DNA of 64,000 bases. Source: Lucinisca nassula. Lineage: Eukaryota; Mollusca; Bivalvia; Lucinida; Lucinidae. The stretch covers positions 1 to 64,000 of the forward strand of contig CAUZLF010000226.1 of the NCBI GenBank assembly GCA_963580285.1, read 5' to 3'. The notes beneath the pieces are model-generated. The model was not told the origin of the DNA, ran no database searches, and saw only the letters and a program-made list of their open reading frames with translations. Shown here one piece after another: positions 20,873 through 34,300 of the stretch (the stretch's first letter is position 1; each line of letters starts with the position of its first letter). The position numbers and the translations under genes were made by a program.

Positions 20873-22491
20873 TCAGCTATTGCCACAGTTAATATGGCTA
20901 TGATCTTAGCGCACAGCTATCATCACATCAAAAATGACTGTCAACTGAGTCATATACATTTATGTCTACACGGGTGAGTTTCACAGCTATCACCACAGGT
21001 AATGAGGCTGTTCCCTGAGTTATATGGCTGTCACCACAGGTTGAATGGCCAGGTAGAATGGCTATTACAACTGATGCCGTACACAGCTTTTACCATTACT
21101 ATTTTGGCTTGTATGGCTTTGAACTTATTCTCACAGATATCACCGCATGAAATATGGCTATCAACTGAGTTTCACAGCTATCACCACATATGATATGACT
21201 GGAACCCAAGTTTCACTGCTATCACCACAGGTTATATGGCTAACTCTTCAGTCTTACAAATGTCACCACATGTTATTGATCAATGGCCGCTGTCTCACAA
21301 AAGTCGCAATGGGTAGTATGGTTCCTAGAGTTTCACAACTATCAACAAAGTCAATATCGCTATCACCCGAGTTTTTCAGGGATCACCACAACACGGCAGG
21401 TATTATGGCTATCACCTCAGTTCCACAATGTCACCTTGTATATTATAGCAATAACTTCAGTTTCACTGCTGTCACTAGAGGCATTATGATTATCATCTTA
21501 GTTTCACAGCTATCACCACAAGTAATATGACTAACACCTGACTTTCTCAGCTTTCCTTCACAGCAGGTAGTATGGCTATCACCAGAATATTCATATATAT
21601 CGCCAAAGGTTATTTCGCTATCACATCAGATTACAGCTCTCACCATAGGTAATAATTATAGCAATCAATTATGTTTCACCTTTTCACAACAGGAAGTATG
21701 GTTATCGGACGAATTTCAAAGCTATCACTGCAGGTAACATGGCTATCACCTAAGTTTAACAGCTGTCACCACAGTTCATATTGTTTTCACCAGAGTTCAC
21801 AGCTATCACCATAGGTAATATGGCTATCACCTCCGTTTCATAGCTGTCATCTCAGGAAAAACGGCTATCGCCTGAGCTTCACAACAAGAAATATGACTAT
21901 CACCTGATTTTCACAGCTATCATCGCAGGTAATACGGTTATCGCCTGTGTTTTACAGCTGTCAACAAAGGTAATATAGCAATCGCCTCTGTTCATAGCTG
22001 TCACTAAATTGAGTATGGATATCACCTGAGTTTCCCAGCTGTCACCACAGGTAGTAAGGCTATTAGACCTGAGCAGGTAATATGGCTTTAACAGCTGCCA
22101 CCACGGGTAATATGGCTGTTATCTCAGTTTCATATCTTTCACCTCGGGTAATATGGCTGTCACCTGTATTACACAAGAAGTAGTAGGACTATCACCTGAA
22201 TTTTACACCTGTCATTAACGGTAATATACATATCACCTCGGTTTGGCAGCTGTCACCACAGGTAGTGCAGCAGTCACCTCTATCACCACAGGCTATATAT
22301 GGCCGCCACCTGAATAACAGTATACATAATGATAATGATAACCACTATATATAATATGGCTATCACCGCAGTTTCACAGCTGTCACCCCAGGTAGTAAGG
22401 CTTTCAGATTTGTCTTACAGATATCACCACGGGTAATATGGCCATCACCTGAGTTTCCAGTTTCACAGCTGTCATCACATGTGATGTGACC
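20873..22491 (+). repeat. 41-bp satellite, type B, plus orientation (array IV)
   Basis: The ~41-bp unit is a dimer of two diverged halves, one around CACAGCTATCACCACAGGTA and one around TATGGCTATCACCTGAGTTT. Each half keeps the GCTATCACC core of the 21-bp satellite. It is mirrored by 52850-54190. Frames such as 21002-21193 have a counterpart in the right arm (53879-54073) only because the arms are paralogous. Confidence 0.9.
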
Positions 22492-22838
22492 TAATGCGGA
22501 CTTAAACGATTATTTGTCTAAACCATAAAAGAAACAAAGCAATGTACAATCGATTTAAGCCCCCGAGTGGAAGACTTTTGCTGACCGTTCCAAGGCGGTT
22601 CTTCTGTTGTGGTTTATTTTTGTTATATTGCGTCTTCGCATGTATGTATTGCTTATGTCTTTTTATTTTCTACAGCTGTTTGGCCATTTTGTGTGAAACT
22701 ATTTGTGATTTTGGCTATCCGCTTGTGGTGTTTTCATTAGGGTTTAGCTATTTTATGTTCGTATTTCTTTCCCATTGGTGTCTCTGTTAGGAGATTTTGG
22801 GTAATTGTATTCGTTCCTGATCATTGCCTTCACCTCTA
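22492..22838 (+). mobile_element. Dispersed element A, copy 4
   Basis: It carries GATTATTTGTCTAAACCAT, CCGTTCCAAGGCGGTTCTTC and CGTTCCTGATCATTGCC. It is mirrored by copy 9 (51844-52208, minus), so this insertion preceded the inverted duplication. Confidence 0.85.
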
Positions 22839-24640
22839 TTTTTAAACCAAATTTCACAGCTATCACCATAGGTGGTATGACAAACACCTCAGTTTTACGG
22901 CTGTCACCACAGATTATTAAGCAATGACCTCCGTTTCACAAATCTCAGAACAGGTAGTGTGGTTATCGCTGGTAGTATGGTTATCACCTGGCCGTATCGC
23001 TATCACATCAGACTGATAGCTATCACCAAAGGTAATATAGCAATCCACTGTGTTTCACACTTGACACAACAGGTAGAATGGTTATCACCGGAGTTTCACA
23101 GCTATCACTACAGGTAACATGGCTGTCACCTCAGTTTGACAGATGTAACCACAGGTTATATTGCTGCCAACTGAGTTTCACAGCTATCATCAGAGGTAAT
23201 ATGGATATTACCTCCATTTCATAGCTTTTACGACAGGAATTATGACTATCATCTGAGCTTCCCACAAAAAATAAGTATCACCTGAATTTCAGAGCTATCG
23301 TTACAGGCAATACGGCTATCATCTCGGTTGACATCTGTCACAACAGGTGATACAACAATCACCTCTGTTTCACAACTGTCACTTCAACTAGGATGGTTAA
23401 CACCTGATTTTCCCAGCTGTCACAACAGGTAGTAATTAATGCTATCACAGGAGTTCACAGTTTTTTGTTTGCATTGGAGTTTAATGGCCAAATCAACACT
23501 ATTTTGTCATTTTTGAGCCAGTCAGGTTACCTATCCAGAATTTTCCTGAAAAGAATGACCGTAGAAAAGATTTCATAATCAATCTCCACGAAAGAATACT
23601 GCCAACCCCGGCAAGCATCGAACCCGCGTACTTCTGATCGCCAGTCAGACGCATCACCGCCGGTAATATGGCTATAACCTCCGTTTTGCAGCTACCACCA
23701 CAGGTTATAAGGCTGTCACCTCAGTTTCGCATCTTACACCTCAGGTAATATGGCTATCACCTGAGTTTCACAAGAAGCAGTATGACTATCATCTGAATTG
23801 CACAGCTAGCATTACAGGTTATATGCCTGTCACCTCTGTTGGACAGCTGCCACCACAGGTAATACAGCAGTCAAGTCTGTTTCACAGCTATTCCCATAGC
23901 TTGTTTGGCTATCCCCTTAGCTTGACAGCTATTCCCAGAGGCTCTATGGTCATTACCTGAGTAGCAGTTACCACTACGGTATTATGGCTATCGTTTCAGT
24001 TTCACAAATGTGTCCGTAGGTGGTAAGGCTTTCAAATAAGTCTCATAGATATCACCACAAGTAATATGTGATTTTTCAAGTTTCACAGCTGTCATCACAG
24101 GTAATATGGCTATAACCCCAGGTAGTATGGTTATCGCCAGAGTTTAACAGCCATCGCCAAAGGTAATATCGCCATCACCTCAATTTCTTAGCTTTCATCA
24201 CATCACCACAGGTTATATGGCTATCACTTTAGTTTCACAGCTGTCGACACATATTATATAGCAATAATTTCAGTTTCACCGCTGTCACTATAGGTAGTAT
24301 GGCTATCATTTTAGTTTTCAGCTATCACAGCAAGTAATATGGCTATCACCTGACTTTCTCAGCTTTTCTTCACAAAAGTAAGATCGCTATCACCTACGTT
24401 TGACAGTCGTCACCACGGGTAATACAGCAGTCAACTATGATTAATAATTGTCACAGCAGTTAGAATGGTTATCACCCGAGTTTCAGAGCTGTCCCTACAG
24501 GTAACAACGATATCACCTCAGGTTGTATTGCTATCATCTGAGTCCCATAGCCATTAATGTATGTAATATGGCTATCACCTCCATTTCACACTGTCACCTC
24601 AGGAAAAATGGCTATCACTAGAGCTTCAAAACACGAAATG
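22839..24640 (+). repeat. 41-bp satellite, type B, plus orientation, inner left arm
   Basis: It continues array IV, interrupted by SINE B at 23461-23661. At about 24640 the satellite switches abruptly: type-B plus units (CTATCACC) give way to type-A minus units (GGTGATAGC, GTGCTGAAATC). That point is the inner edge of the inverted repeat. Confidence 0.9.
23461..23661 (-). mobile_element. tRNA-headed SINE, family B (copy 2)
   Basis: Its head reads, on the minus strand, GGCGGTGATGCGTCTGACTG followed by a B-box-like GGTTCGATGC. The 3' end is GGCCATTAAACTCCAATG. It is shorter than its mirrored partner at 50693-50979 through internal loss. Confidence 0.85.
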
Positions 24641-25310
24641 TGAAATTGTGCTGAAATCAACAGAACATATGGAAAAGCTGATAAACTGTGGTGATGCTGA
24701 GTTACCTGTTGTGATGCCGAGTTGACACTATAACCTGCGGTGATAATCTGTGTAACAGCGGTGATGGACATTTGGACAGCTGTGAAACGGTGCTGAATTA
24801 TAAATAACCTGTGGTGGTAGCTATAAGACGGTGGTCATAGCCACATAATCTTCGGTTACAGCTGTGGAATTGTGCTGAAATCTGATTAACCTGTGGTGAT
24901 ACCTGCCAAAGTTTGGTGGGAGCCAAGTATCTGTGTTACAGCTGTGAAAAAGTGCTGAAATCTTTAATCTGTGGTGACAGCTGTGAAACTGTGGTGACAG
25001 CTATGTTATCTGTTGTGAAGCGGTGAAACTGTGCTGAAATAAAAAAAAAAAGCTGTAAACATGTGGTGATGCCGAGTTATCTGTTGTGATTGCGAGTTTT
25101 CCGTTGTGACAGTTATAAAACTATACTGAAGACTAAATAACCTATGGTGATATCTGTCAAACAGCGGTGATGGCAATTTAATCTATGGTGACAGCTATTA
25201 AACGATGCAGAATTATAAATAACCTGTGGTGAAAGCTGTGAAACTGTGGTGCTAGTCACGTAGCATGTGGTGGCAGCTGTGGAACTGCTGAATTCAAAAA
25301 CACCAACCGG
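24641..25310 (-). repeat. 41-bp satellite, type A, minus orientation
   Basis: The unit is of the form ACCTGTGGTGATAGCTGTGA followed by AACTGTGCTGAAATCTAAATA. The first half equals that of type B; the second half differs. This is the start of the spacer of the inverted repeat. Confidence 0.88.
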
Positions 25311-28300
25311 AAATATGTTCTATAAAAGAGTTATCCTTTGGAAGCAAGGAATAAACAACAGATCCTAAAAGCATGGAGTGCACAAGTTTTCTGGCCCAGA
25401 ACAGCTAGTTTCGGCCAATTAGGCCTCATCAGTGGCCCTGAAATAATTTCAAAATTTCACTATAAACCAATGATCCCGAAGGAGAAGAACATTTAAACTA
25501 CCTATGACGAAAGGCGGGGATACATTTTACGGCCGCCACACACTCCCTTAATGCCAGCTATAGTCACATCAAATATGTTCTATGAAATGCATAAAGTATA
25601 CATGTATTCCTTGGCCAAACTAACTTGTTTCGTCCAATGACCCTCATCAGGACCCTGAAATAGTACAAAAAAAATGTGAAACAGTTGCGATGGCCAGGCG
25701 ACCAGTGGTGACAGTTTTGACCTGTGCTAAAATCTAAATAATCTAGGGTGACAGCTGTGAAACTGTATTGAAATCTAAATAGCCCGTGGTGATTGATGGC
25801 AAACTGTGGTGATAGCCACATATTAACCTGTGGTGACTGGTGTGAAACTGTGCTGAAATCTGAATAACCTGAGGTGATACCTGCGAAAGTTTGGTGATAG
25901 CCAAGTATCTGTATGACAGCTGTGAAAATGTACTGAAATCTGTATAATTTGTGTTAATAGCTGTGAAACTATGTTGACAGCTATGTTATCTGTTGTGCAG
26001 CTGTAAAACTGTGCTGAAATCAAAATAACACATTGAGAAAGCTGTGATACCGAGTTTCCTGTTGTGATGCTGAGTTCTCAGTTGTGAGAGTTATAAAACT
26101 ATACTGAAAACTAAATAACCTGTGGTGATATCTGTGAAACAGCGATGATGGCCATTTAACCTATGGTGACAGCTGTGAAATAAGGCAGAACTATGAATAC
26201 CTGTGGTGATAGCTATGATAGTGGGTGTTAGTTACGTAGCTTGTGGTGAAAGCTGTGAAACTGCTGAATTCAAATAGCCTACTGTGAAATATGTCCTATA
26301 AAGGAGTTACTCTTTGGAAGCAAGGCATAAACAACAGATCAGAAAAGCATGGAGTATTCAAGTTTTCTAGACCAGAGCAGCTGGTTTCGGCCAATTCAGC
26401 CTCATCATTGACCCTGAAATATTTTAAAAATTCCACAATAAACCAATGATCCCGAAGGACAAGAAATTTTAGACAACATAATGACGAAAGGCGGAGAGAC
26501 ATTTTACGGCAGCCAAAGACTACCTTAACGCCAGCTATATTCACATCAAATATGTTCTATGTAAGGTTTATCATTTGTAAGCAAGGAATATACAACATAG
26601 CCTAAAAGCATGGAATGTACACGTCCGTGGTGATTGATGGCAAACTGTGGTGATAGCCACTTAACCTTTGGTGACAGCTGTGAAACTGTGCTGAAATCTG
26701 AATAACCTTTGGTGATACCTGCGAACGTTTGGTGATAACCAAGTATCTGCGATGCTGAATTATAAATAACATGTGATGATAGCTGTGAAACAGTGGTGCT
26801 AGTCACGTAGCCTGTGGTGACAGCAGTAAGACTGCTGAATTCAAAATAACTTACTGTGAAATATGTTCCATAAAAGAGTTATCATTTGGAAGCAAGGAAT
26901 AAACAACAGATCCGTGGTGATAGCCACTTAACCTGTGGTGACAGCTGTGAAACTGTGCTGAAATCTGAATAACCTTTGGTGATACCTGCGAACGTTTGGT
27001 GATAACCAAGTATCTGCGATGCTGAATTATAAATAACCTGTGATGATAGCTGTGAAACAGTGGTGCTAGTCACGTAGCCTGTGGTGACAGCAGTAAGACT
27101 GCTGAATGAAAAATAACTTACTGTGAAATATGTTCAATAAAAGAGTTATCACATGGAAGCAAGGAATAAACGACAGATCCGTAAAGCATGGAGTGCACAA
27201 GTTTTCTGGGCCAGAGCAGCTAGTTTCGGCCTAATAGGTCTCATCAGTGGCCCTGAAATATTTTAAAAATTCCATCAATTATCCCGAAGGACAAGAAAAT
27301 ATAAACTACATTGTGACGAAAGGCGGGGAGACAGTTTACGGCCGCCACACACTCAATTAACGCCAGCTATAGTCACAGCAAATATGTTCTATGAAAGGCT
27401 TATCATTTGGAAGCAGGGAATATACAACAGAGCCTAAAAGCATGGAATGTACAAGTCCGTGGTGATTGATGGCACACTGTGGGGATAGCCACTTAACCTG
27501 TGGTGACAGCTGTGAAACTGTGCTGAAATCTAAATAACCTGTGGTGATACCTGCCAAAGGTTTGTGGTAGCCAAGTATCTGTGTGACAGCTGTGAAAATG
27601 TACTGAAATCTGTATAATTTGTGGTGACAGCTGTGAAACTGTGGTGACAGCTATGTTATCTGATGTGAAGCTGTAGAACTGTGTTGACAGCTATGTTATC
27701 TATTGGGAAGATGTAAAACTGTGCTGAAATCTGTATAATTTGTGGTGATAGCTGTGAAACCATGTTGACAGCTATGTTATCTGTTTTGAAGCAGTAAAAC
27801 TGTGCTGAAATCAAAATAACACATTTAGAAAGCTGTGATACCGAGTTTCCTGTTGTTATGCTGAGTTTATGCTGTGACAGCTATAAAACTATACTGAAAA
27901 CTAAATAACCTGTGGTGATATCTGTGAAACAGCGGTGATGGCCATTTAACCTGTGGTGGCAGCTGTGAAATGAGTCAGAATTATGAATACCTGTGGTGAT
28001 AGCTATGATAGTGGGTGTTAGTTACCTAGCTTGTGGTGACAGCTGTGAAATTGCTGAATTCAAATAGCCTACTGTGAAATATGTTCTATAAAGGCGTTAT
28101 CCTTTGGAAGCAAGGCATAAACAACAGATCAGAAAAGCAAGGAGTGCACAAGTTTTCTGGACCAGAGCAGCTGGTTTCGGCCAATTCAGCCTCATCATTG
28201 GCCCTAAATATTTTAAAAATTCCACAATAAACCAATGATCCCGAAGGACAAAAAATTATAGACAACATTGTGGCGAAAGGCGGAGAGACATTTTATGGCA

Positions 28301-31300
28301 GCCAAAGACTCCCTTAACGCCAGCTATATTCACATCAAATATGTTCTATGAAAGGTTTATCGTTTGTAAGCAAGAAATATACAACAGAGCCTAAAAGAAT
28401 GGAATGTACAAGTCTGTGGTGATTGATGGCAAACTGTGGTGATAGCCACTTAACCTGTGGTGACAGCTGTGAAACTGTGCTGAAATCGGAATAACCTGTG
28501 GTGATACCTGCAAAAGTTTGGTGATAATCAAGTATCTGTGTGACAGCTGTGGAAATGTACTGAAATCTGTATAATTCGTGGTGACAGCTGTGAAACTGTG
28601 GCGGAAGCTATGTTATCTGATGTGAATTTGTAAAACTGTGTTCCACTGACCGTTCCAAGGCGGCTCTTCTGTGGTGATTTATTTATGTTGTTGTTTGTTA
28701 CTTACTGTGTGTATCACTTGTGTCTTTTAATTTTGGATGGCCATATGGCCATTTTTGTGGGAAAGTAACTGTCCTTATGGCCTTCCTTTGTTTAGGTTTT
28801 CATTATGGTCTGGTCGCTTAATGTTTGTATTTCTTTCCCTTTGGTGTCTTTTATAGGTGGAGTAAGTTAATTGTATCAATTCCTGATCTTTGTTTTACTT
28901 CTACTTTGAAATCAAAATAACATATTGAGAAAGCTGCGAAACTGTGGTGGTGCCGATTTACCTGTTGTGATGCCGAGTTGTCTGTTGTGACAGATATAAA
29001 ACTATACTGAAAACTAAATGACCTGTGGTGATATCTGTGAAACAGCGATGATGGCCATTTAACCTATGGTGACAGCTATGAATTGACGCTGAATTATAAA
29101 TAACCTGTGATGATAGCTGTGAAACAGTGGTGCTAGTCACGTAGCCTGTGGTGACAGCAGTGAAACTGCTGAATTCAAAATAACTTACTGCGAAATATGT
29201 TCCATAAAAGAGTTATCCTTTGGAAGCAAGGAATAAACAACAGATCCGTAAAGCATGGAGTGCACAAGTTTTCTGGGCCAGAGCAGCTAGTTTCGGCCAA
29301 ATAGGTCCCATCAGTGGGCCTGAAATATTTTAAAAAGTCCACCAATGAACCCGATGGACAAGAAAATATAAACTACATTGTGACGAAAGGCGGGGAGACA
29401 GTTTACGGCCGCCACACACACCATTAACGCCAGCTATAGTCACAGCAAATATGTTCTATGAAAGGCTTATCAAGGAATATACAACAGAGCCTAAAAGCAT
29501 GGAATATACAAGTCCGTGGTGATTGATGGCAAACCGTGGGCTAGCCACTTAACCTGTGGTGACAGCTGTGAAACTGTGCTGAAATCTGAATAACATGTGG
29601 AGATACCTGCCAAAGTTTGGTGATAGCCAAGTATCTGTGTGACAGCTGTGACAATGTACTGAAATCTGTATAATTTGTGGCGACAGCTGTGAAACTATGT
29701 TGACAGCTGTTTTATCTGTTGTAAAACTGTGCTGAAATCAAAATAACACATCGAGAAAGCTGTGATACCGAGTTTCCTGTTGTCATGCTGAGTTGCCTGT
29801 TGTGACAGCTATAAAACTATACTGAAAACCAAATAACCTGTGGTGATATCTGTGAAACAGCGGTGATGGCCATTCAACCTATGGTGACAGCTGTGAAATG
29901 AGGCAGAGTTATGAATACCTGTGGTGATAGCTATGATAGTGGGTGTTAGTTACGTAGCTTGTGGTGACAGCTGTGAAATTGCTGAATTCAAATAGCCTAC
30001 TGTGAAATATATTCTATAAAGGAGTTATCCTTTGGAAGCAAGACATAAACAACAGATCAGAAAAGCATGGAGTGCACAAGTTTTCTGGACCAGAGCAGCT
30101 GGTTTCGGCCAATTCAGCCTCATCATTGGCCCTGAAATATTTTTAAAATTCCACAATAAACCAATGATCCCGAAGGACAAGAAATTATAGACAACATTAT
30201 GACGAAAGGCGGAGAGGCATTTCCCGGCAGCCAAAGACTCCCTTAACGCCAGCTATAGTCACAGCAAATGTGTTCTATGAAAGGTTTATCATTTGTAAGC
30301 AAGGAATATACAACAGAGCCTAAAAGCATGGAATGTACAAGTCCGTAGTGATTGATGGCAAACTGTGGAGATGGCCACTTAACCTGTGGTGACAGCTGTG
30401 AAACTGTGCTGGAATCGGAATAACCTGTTGTGATACCTGCGAAAGTTTGGTGATAACCAAGTATCTGTGTGACAGCTGTGGAAATGTACTGAAATCTGTG
30501 TAATTTGTGGTGACAGCTGTGAAACAGCGGTGGAAGCTATGTTATCTGATGTGAAGCTGTAAAACTGTGTTGAAATCAAAATAACATATTGAGAAAGCTG
30601 TGAGACTGTGGTGATGCCGATTTACCTGTTGTGATACCGAGTTGTCTGTTGTGACAGCTATAAAACTATACTGAAAACTAAATGACCTGTGGTGATATCT
30701 GTGAAACAGCGATGATGGCCATTTAACCTATGGTGACAGCTATGAAGCGATGCTGAATTATAAATAGCCTGTGGTCATGTTTACGGCCGCCACACACCCC
30801 ATTAACGACAGCTATAGTCACAGCAAATATGTTCTATGAAAGGCTTATCATTTGGAAGCAGGGAATATACAACAGAGCCTAAAAGTATGGAATGTACAAG
30901 TCCGTGGTGATTGATGGCAAACTGTTGGGATAGCCACTTAACCTGAATTATGAATATCTGTGGTGATAGCTATGATAGTGGGTGTTAGTTACGAAGCTTG
31001 TGGTGACAGCTGTGAAACTGCTGAATTCAAATAGCCTACTGTGAAATATGTTCTATAAAGGAATTATCCTTTGGAAGCAAGGCATAAACAACAGATCAGA
31101 AAAGCATGGAGTGCACAAGTTTTCTGGACCAGAGCAGCTGGTTTCGGCCAATTCAGCCTCATCATTGGCCCTGAAATATTTTAAAAATTCCACAATAAAC
31201 CAATGATCCCGAAGGACAAGAAATTATAGACATCATTATGACGAAAGGCGGGAGACATTTTACGGCAGCCAAAGACTTTAACCTGTGGTGACAGCTATGA

Positions 31301-34300
31301 AACTGTGCTGAAATCGGAATATCCTGTGGTGATACCTGCGAAAGTTTGGTGATAACCAAGTATTTGTGTGACAGCTGTGGAAATGTACTGAAATCTGTAT
31401 AATTTGTGGTGACATCTATGAAACTGTGGTGGAAGCTATGTTATCTGATGTGAAGCTGTAAAACTGTGTTGAAATCAAAATAACATATTGAGAAAGCTGC
31501 GAAACTGTGGTGATGCCGATTTACCTGTTGTGATGCCGAGTTGTCTGTTGTGACAGCTATTAAACTATACTGAAAACTAAATGAACTGGGGTGATATCTG
31601 TGAAACTGCGATGATGGCCATTTAAACTATGGTGACAGCTATGAATTGATGCTGAATTATAAATAACCTGTGATGATAGCTTTGAAACAGTGGTGCTAGT
31701 CACGTAGCCTGTGGTGACAGCAGTGAAACTGCTGGATTCAAAATAACTTACTTTGAAATATGTTCCATGAAAGAGTTATCGTTTGGAAGCAAGGAATAAA
31801 GAACAAATCCGTAAAGCATGGAGTGCACAAGATTTCTGGGCCAGAGCAGCTAGTTTCGGCCAAATAGGTATCATCAGTGGCCCTGCAATATTTTCAAAAT
31901 TCCAGCAATGATCCCGAAGGACAAGAAAATATAAACTACATTGAGACGAAAGGCGGGGAGACAGTTTACGGCCGCCACACACTCCATTAACGCCAGCTAT
32001 AGTCACAGCAAATACGTTCTATGAAAGGCTTATCTTTTGGAAGCAGGGAATATTCAACAGAGCCTAAAAGCATGGAATGTACAAGTCCGTGGTGATCGAT
32101 GGCAAACTTTTGGGATAGCCACTTAACCTGTGGTGACAGCTGTGAAACTGTGCTGAAATCTGAATAACCTGTGGTGATACCTGCCAAAGTTTGGTGATGG
32201 CCAAGTATCTGTGTGACAGCTGTGAAAATCTACTGAAATCTGCATAAAATTGTGGTGACAGCTGTCAAACTGTGTTGACAGCTATGTTATCTGTTGTGAA
32301 GCTGTAAAACTGTGCTGAAATCTGTATAATTTGTGGTGGTAGCTGTGAAACAATGTTGACAGCTATGTTATCTGTTGCGAAGCTGTAAAACTGTGCTGAA
32401 ATCAAAATAACACATTGAGAAAGCTCTGATGCCGAGTTTCCTGTTGTGATGCTGAGTTGTCTGTTGTGACAGCTATAAAACTATACTCAAAACTAAATAA
32501 CCTGTGGTGATATCTGTGAATAAGCGGTGATGGCCATTTAACCTATGGTGGCAGCTGTGAAATGAGGCAGAATTATGAATATCTGTGGTGATAGCTATGA
32601 TAGTGGGTGTTAGTTACGTAGCTTGTGGAGACAGCTGTGAAACTGCTGTATTCAAATAGCCTACTGTGAAATATGTTCTATAAAGGAGTTATCCTTTGGA
32701 AGCAAGGCATAAACAACAGATCAGAAAAGCATGGAGTGCACAAGTTTTCTGGACCAGAGCAGCTGGTTTTGGCCAATTCAGCCTCATCATTGACCCTGAA
32801 ATATTTTGAAAACTCCAAAATAAACCAATGATCGCGAAGGACAAGAAATTAATGACAACATAAGGACGAAAGGCGAAGAGACATTTAACGGCAGCCAAAG
32901 ACTCCCTTAACGCCATCTATATTCACATCAGATATGTTCTATGAAAGGTTTATCGTTTGTAAGCTAGGAATATACAACAGAGCCTAAAAGCATGGCATGT
33001 ACAAGTCCGTGGCGATTGATGGCAAACTGTGGTGATAGCCACTTAACCTGTGGTGACAGCTGTGAAACTGTGCCGAAATCGGAATAACCTGTGGTGATAC
33101 CTGCGAAAGTTTGGTGATAGCCAAGTATCTGTGTGACAGCTGTGGAAATGTACTGAAATCTGTATAATTTTGTGGTGACAGCTATGAAACGGTGGTGGAA
33201 GCTATGTTATCTGATGTGAAGCTGTAAAACTGTGTTGAAATCAAAATAACATATTGAGAAAGCTGTGAAACCGTGGTGATGCCGATTTACCTATTGTGAT
33301 GTCAAGTTGTCTGTTGTGACAGCTATAGAAATATACTGAAAACTAAATGACCTGTGGTGATATCTGTGAAACAGCGATGATGGCCATTTAACCTATGGTG
33401 ACAGCTATGAAGCGAGTCTGAATTATAAATAACCTGTGACGATAGCTGTGAAATAGTGGTGCTAGTCACGTAGCTTGTGGTGACAGCAGTCAAACTGCTG
33501 AATTCAAAATAAGTTACTGTGAAATATGTTCCATAAGATTTATTCTTTGGAAGCAAGGAATAAACACTAATCCGTAAAGCATGGAATGCACAAGTTTTCT
33601 GGGCCAGAACAGCTAGTTTCGGGCAAATAGGTCTCATCAGTGGCACTGAAATATTTTAAAAATTCCACCAATGATCCCGAAGGACAAGAAAATAGAAACT
33701 AAATTTTGACGAAAGGCGGGGAGAAAGTGTACGGCCGCCACACACTCCATTCACGCCAACTATAGTCACAGCAAATATGCTCTTTGAAAGGCTTATCATT
33801 TGGAAGCAAGGAATATACAACAGAGCCTAAAAGCATGGAATGTACAGGTCCGTGGTGATTGATGGCACACTGTGGGGATAGCCACTTAACCTGTGGTGAC
33901 AGCTGTGAAACTGTGCTGAAATCTGAATAACCTGTGGTGATACCTGCCAAAGTTTGGTGATAGCCAAGTATCTGTGTGACAGCTGTGAAAATGTACTGAA
34001 AGCTGTATACTTTGTGGAGACAGCTGTGAAACTGTGGTGACAGCTATGTTATCTGATGTGAAGCTGTAAAACTGTGTTGAAATCAAAATAACATATTGAG
34101 AAAGCTGTGAAACTGTGGTGATGCCGATTTACCTGTTGTGATGCCGAGTTGTCTGCTGTGACAGCTATAAAACTATACTGAAAACTAAATGAACTGGGGT
34201 GATATATATGAAACAGCGATGATGGCCATTTAACCTATGGTGACAGCTATGAAGCGATGCTGAATTATAAATAACCTGTCATGATAGCTGTGAAAAAGTG

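Larger units (their letters stand above)
13765..24640 (+). repeat. Left arm of a giant imperfect inverted repeat
   Basis: This arm matches, in reverse complement and mirror order, 49955-61905. Anchors I aligned by eye: 13791-14040 with 61630-61880; 15205-15400 with 59935-60125; 16590-16960 with 58085-58445; 17450-17945 with 57060-57490; 19110-19330 with 56790-57035; 20940-21130 with 53945-54130; 22492-22838 with 51844-52208; 23461-23661 with 50693-50979; 24370-24460 with 50140-50240. Paired coordinates sum to about 75 kb, shifting only where one arm has an insertion. The inner end coincides with the point where the 41-bp satellite flips strand. Confidence 0.93.
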
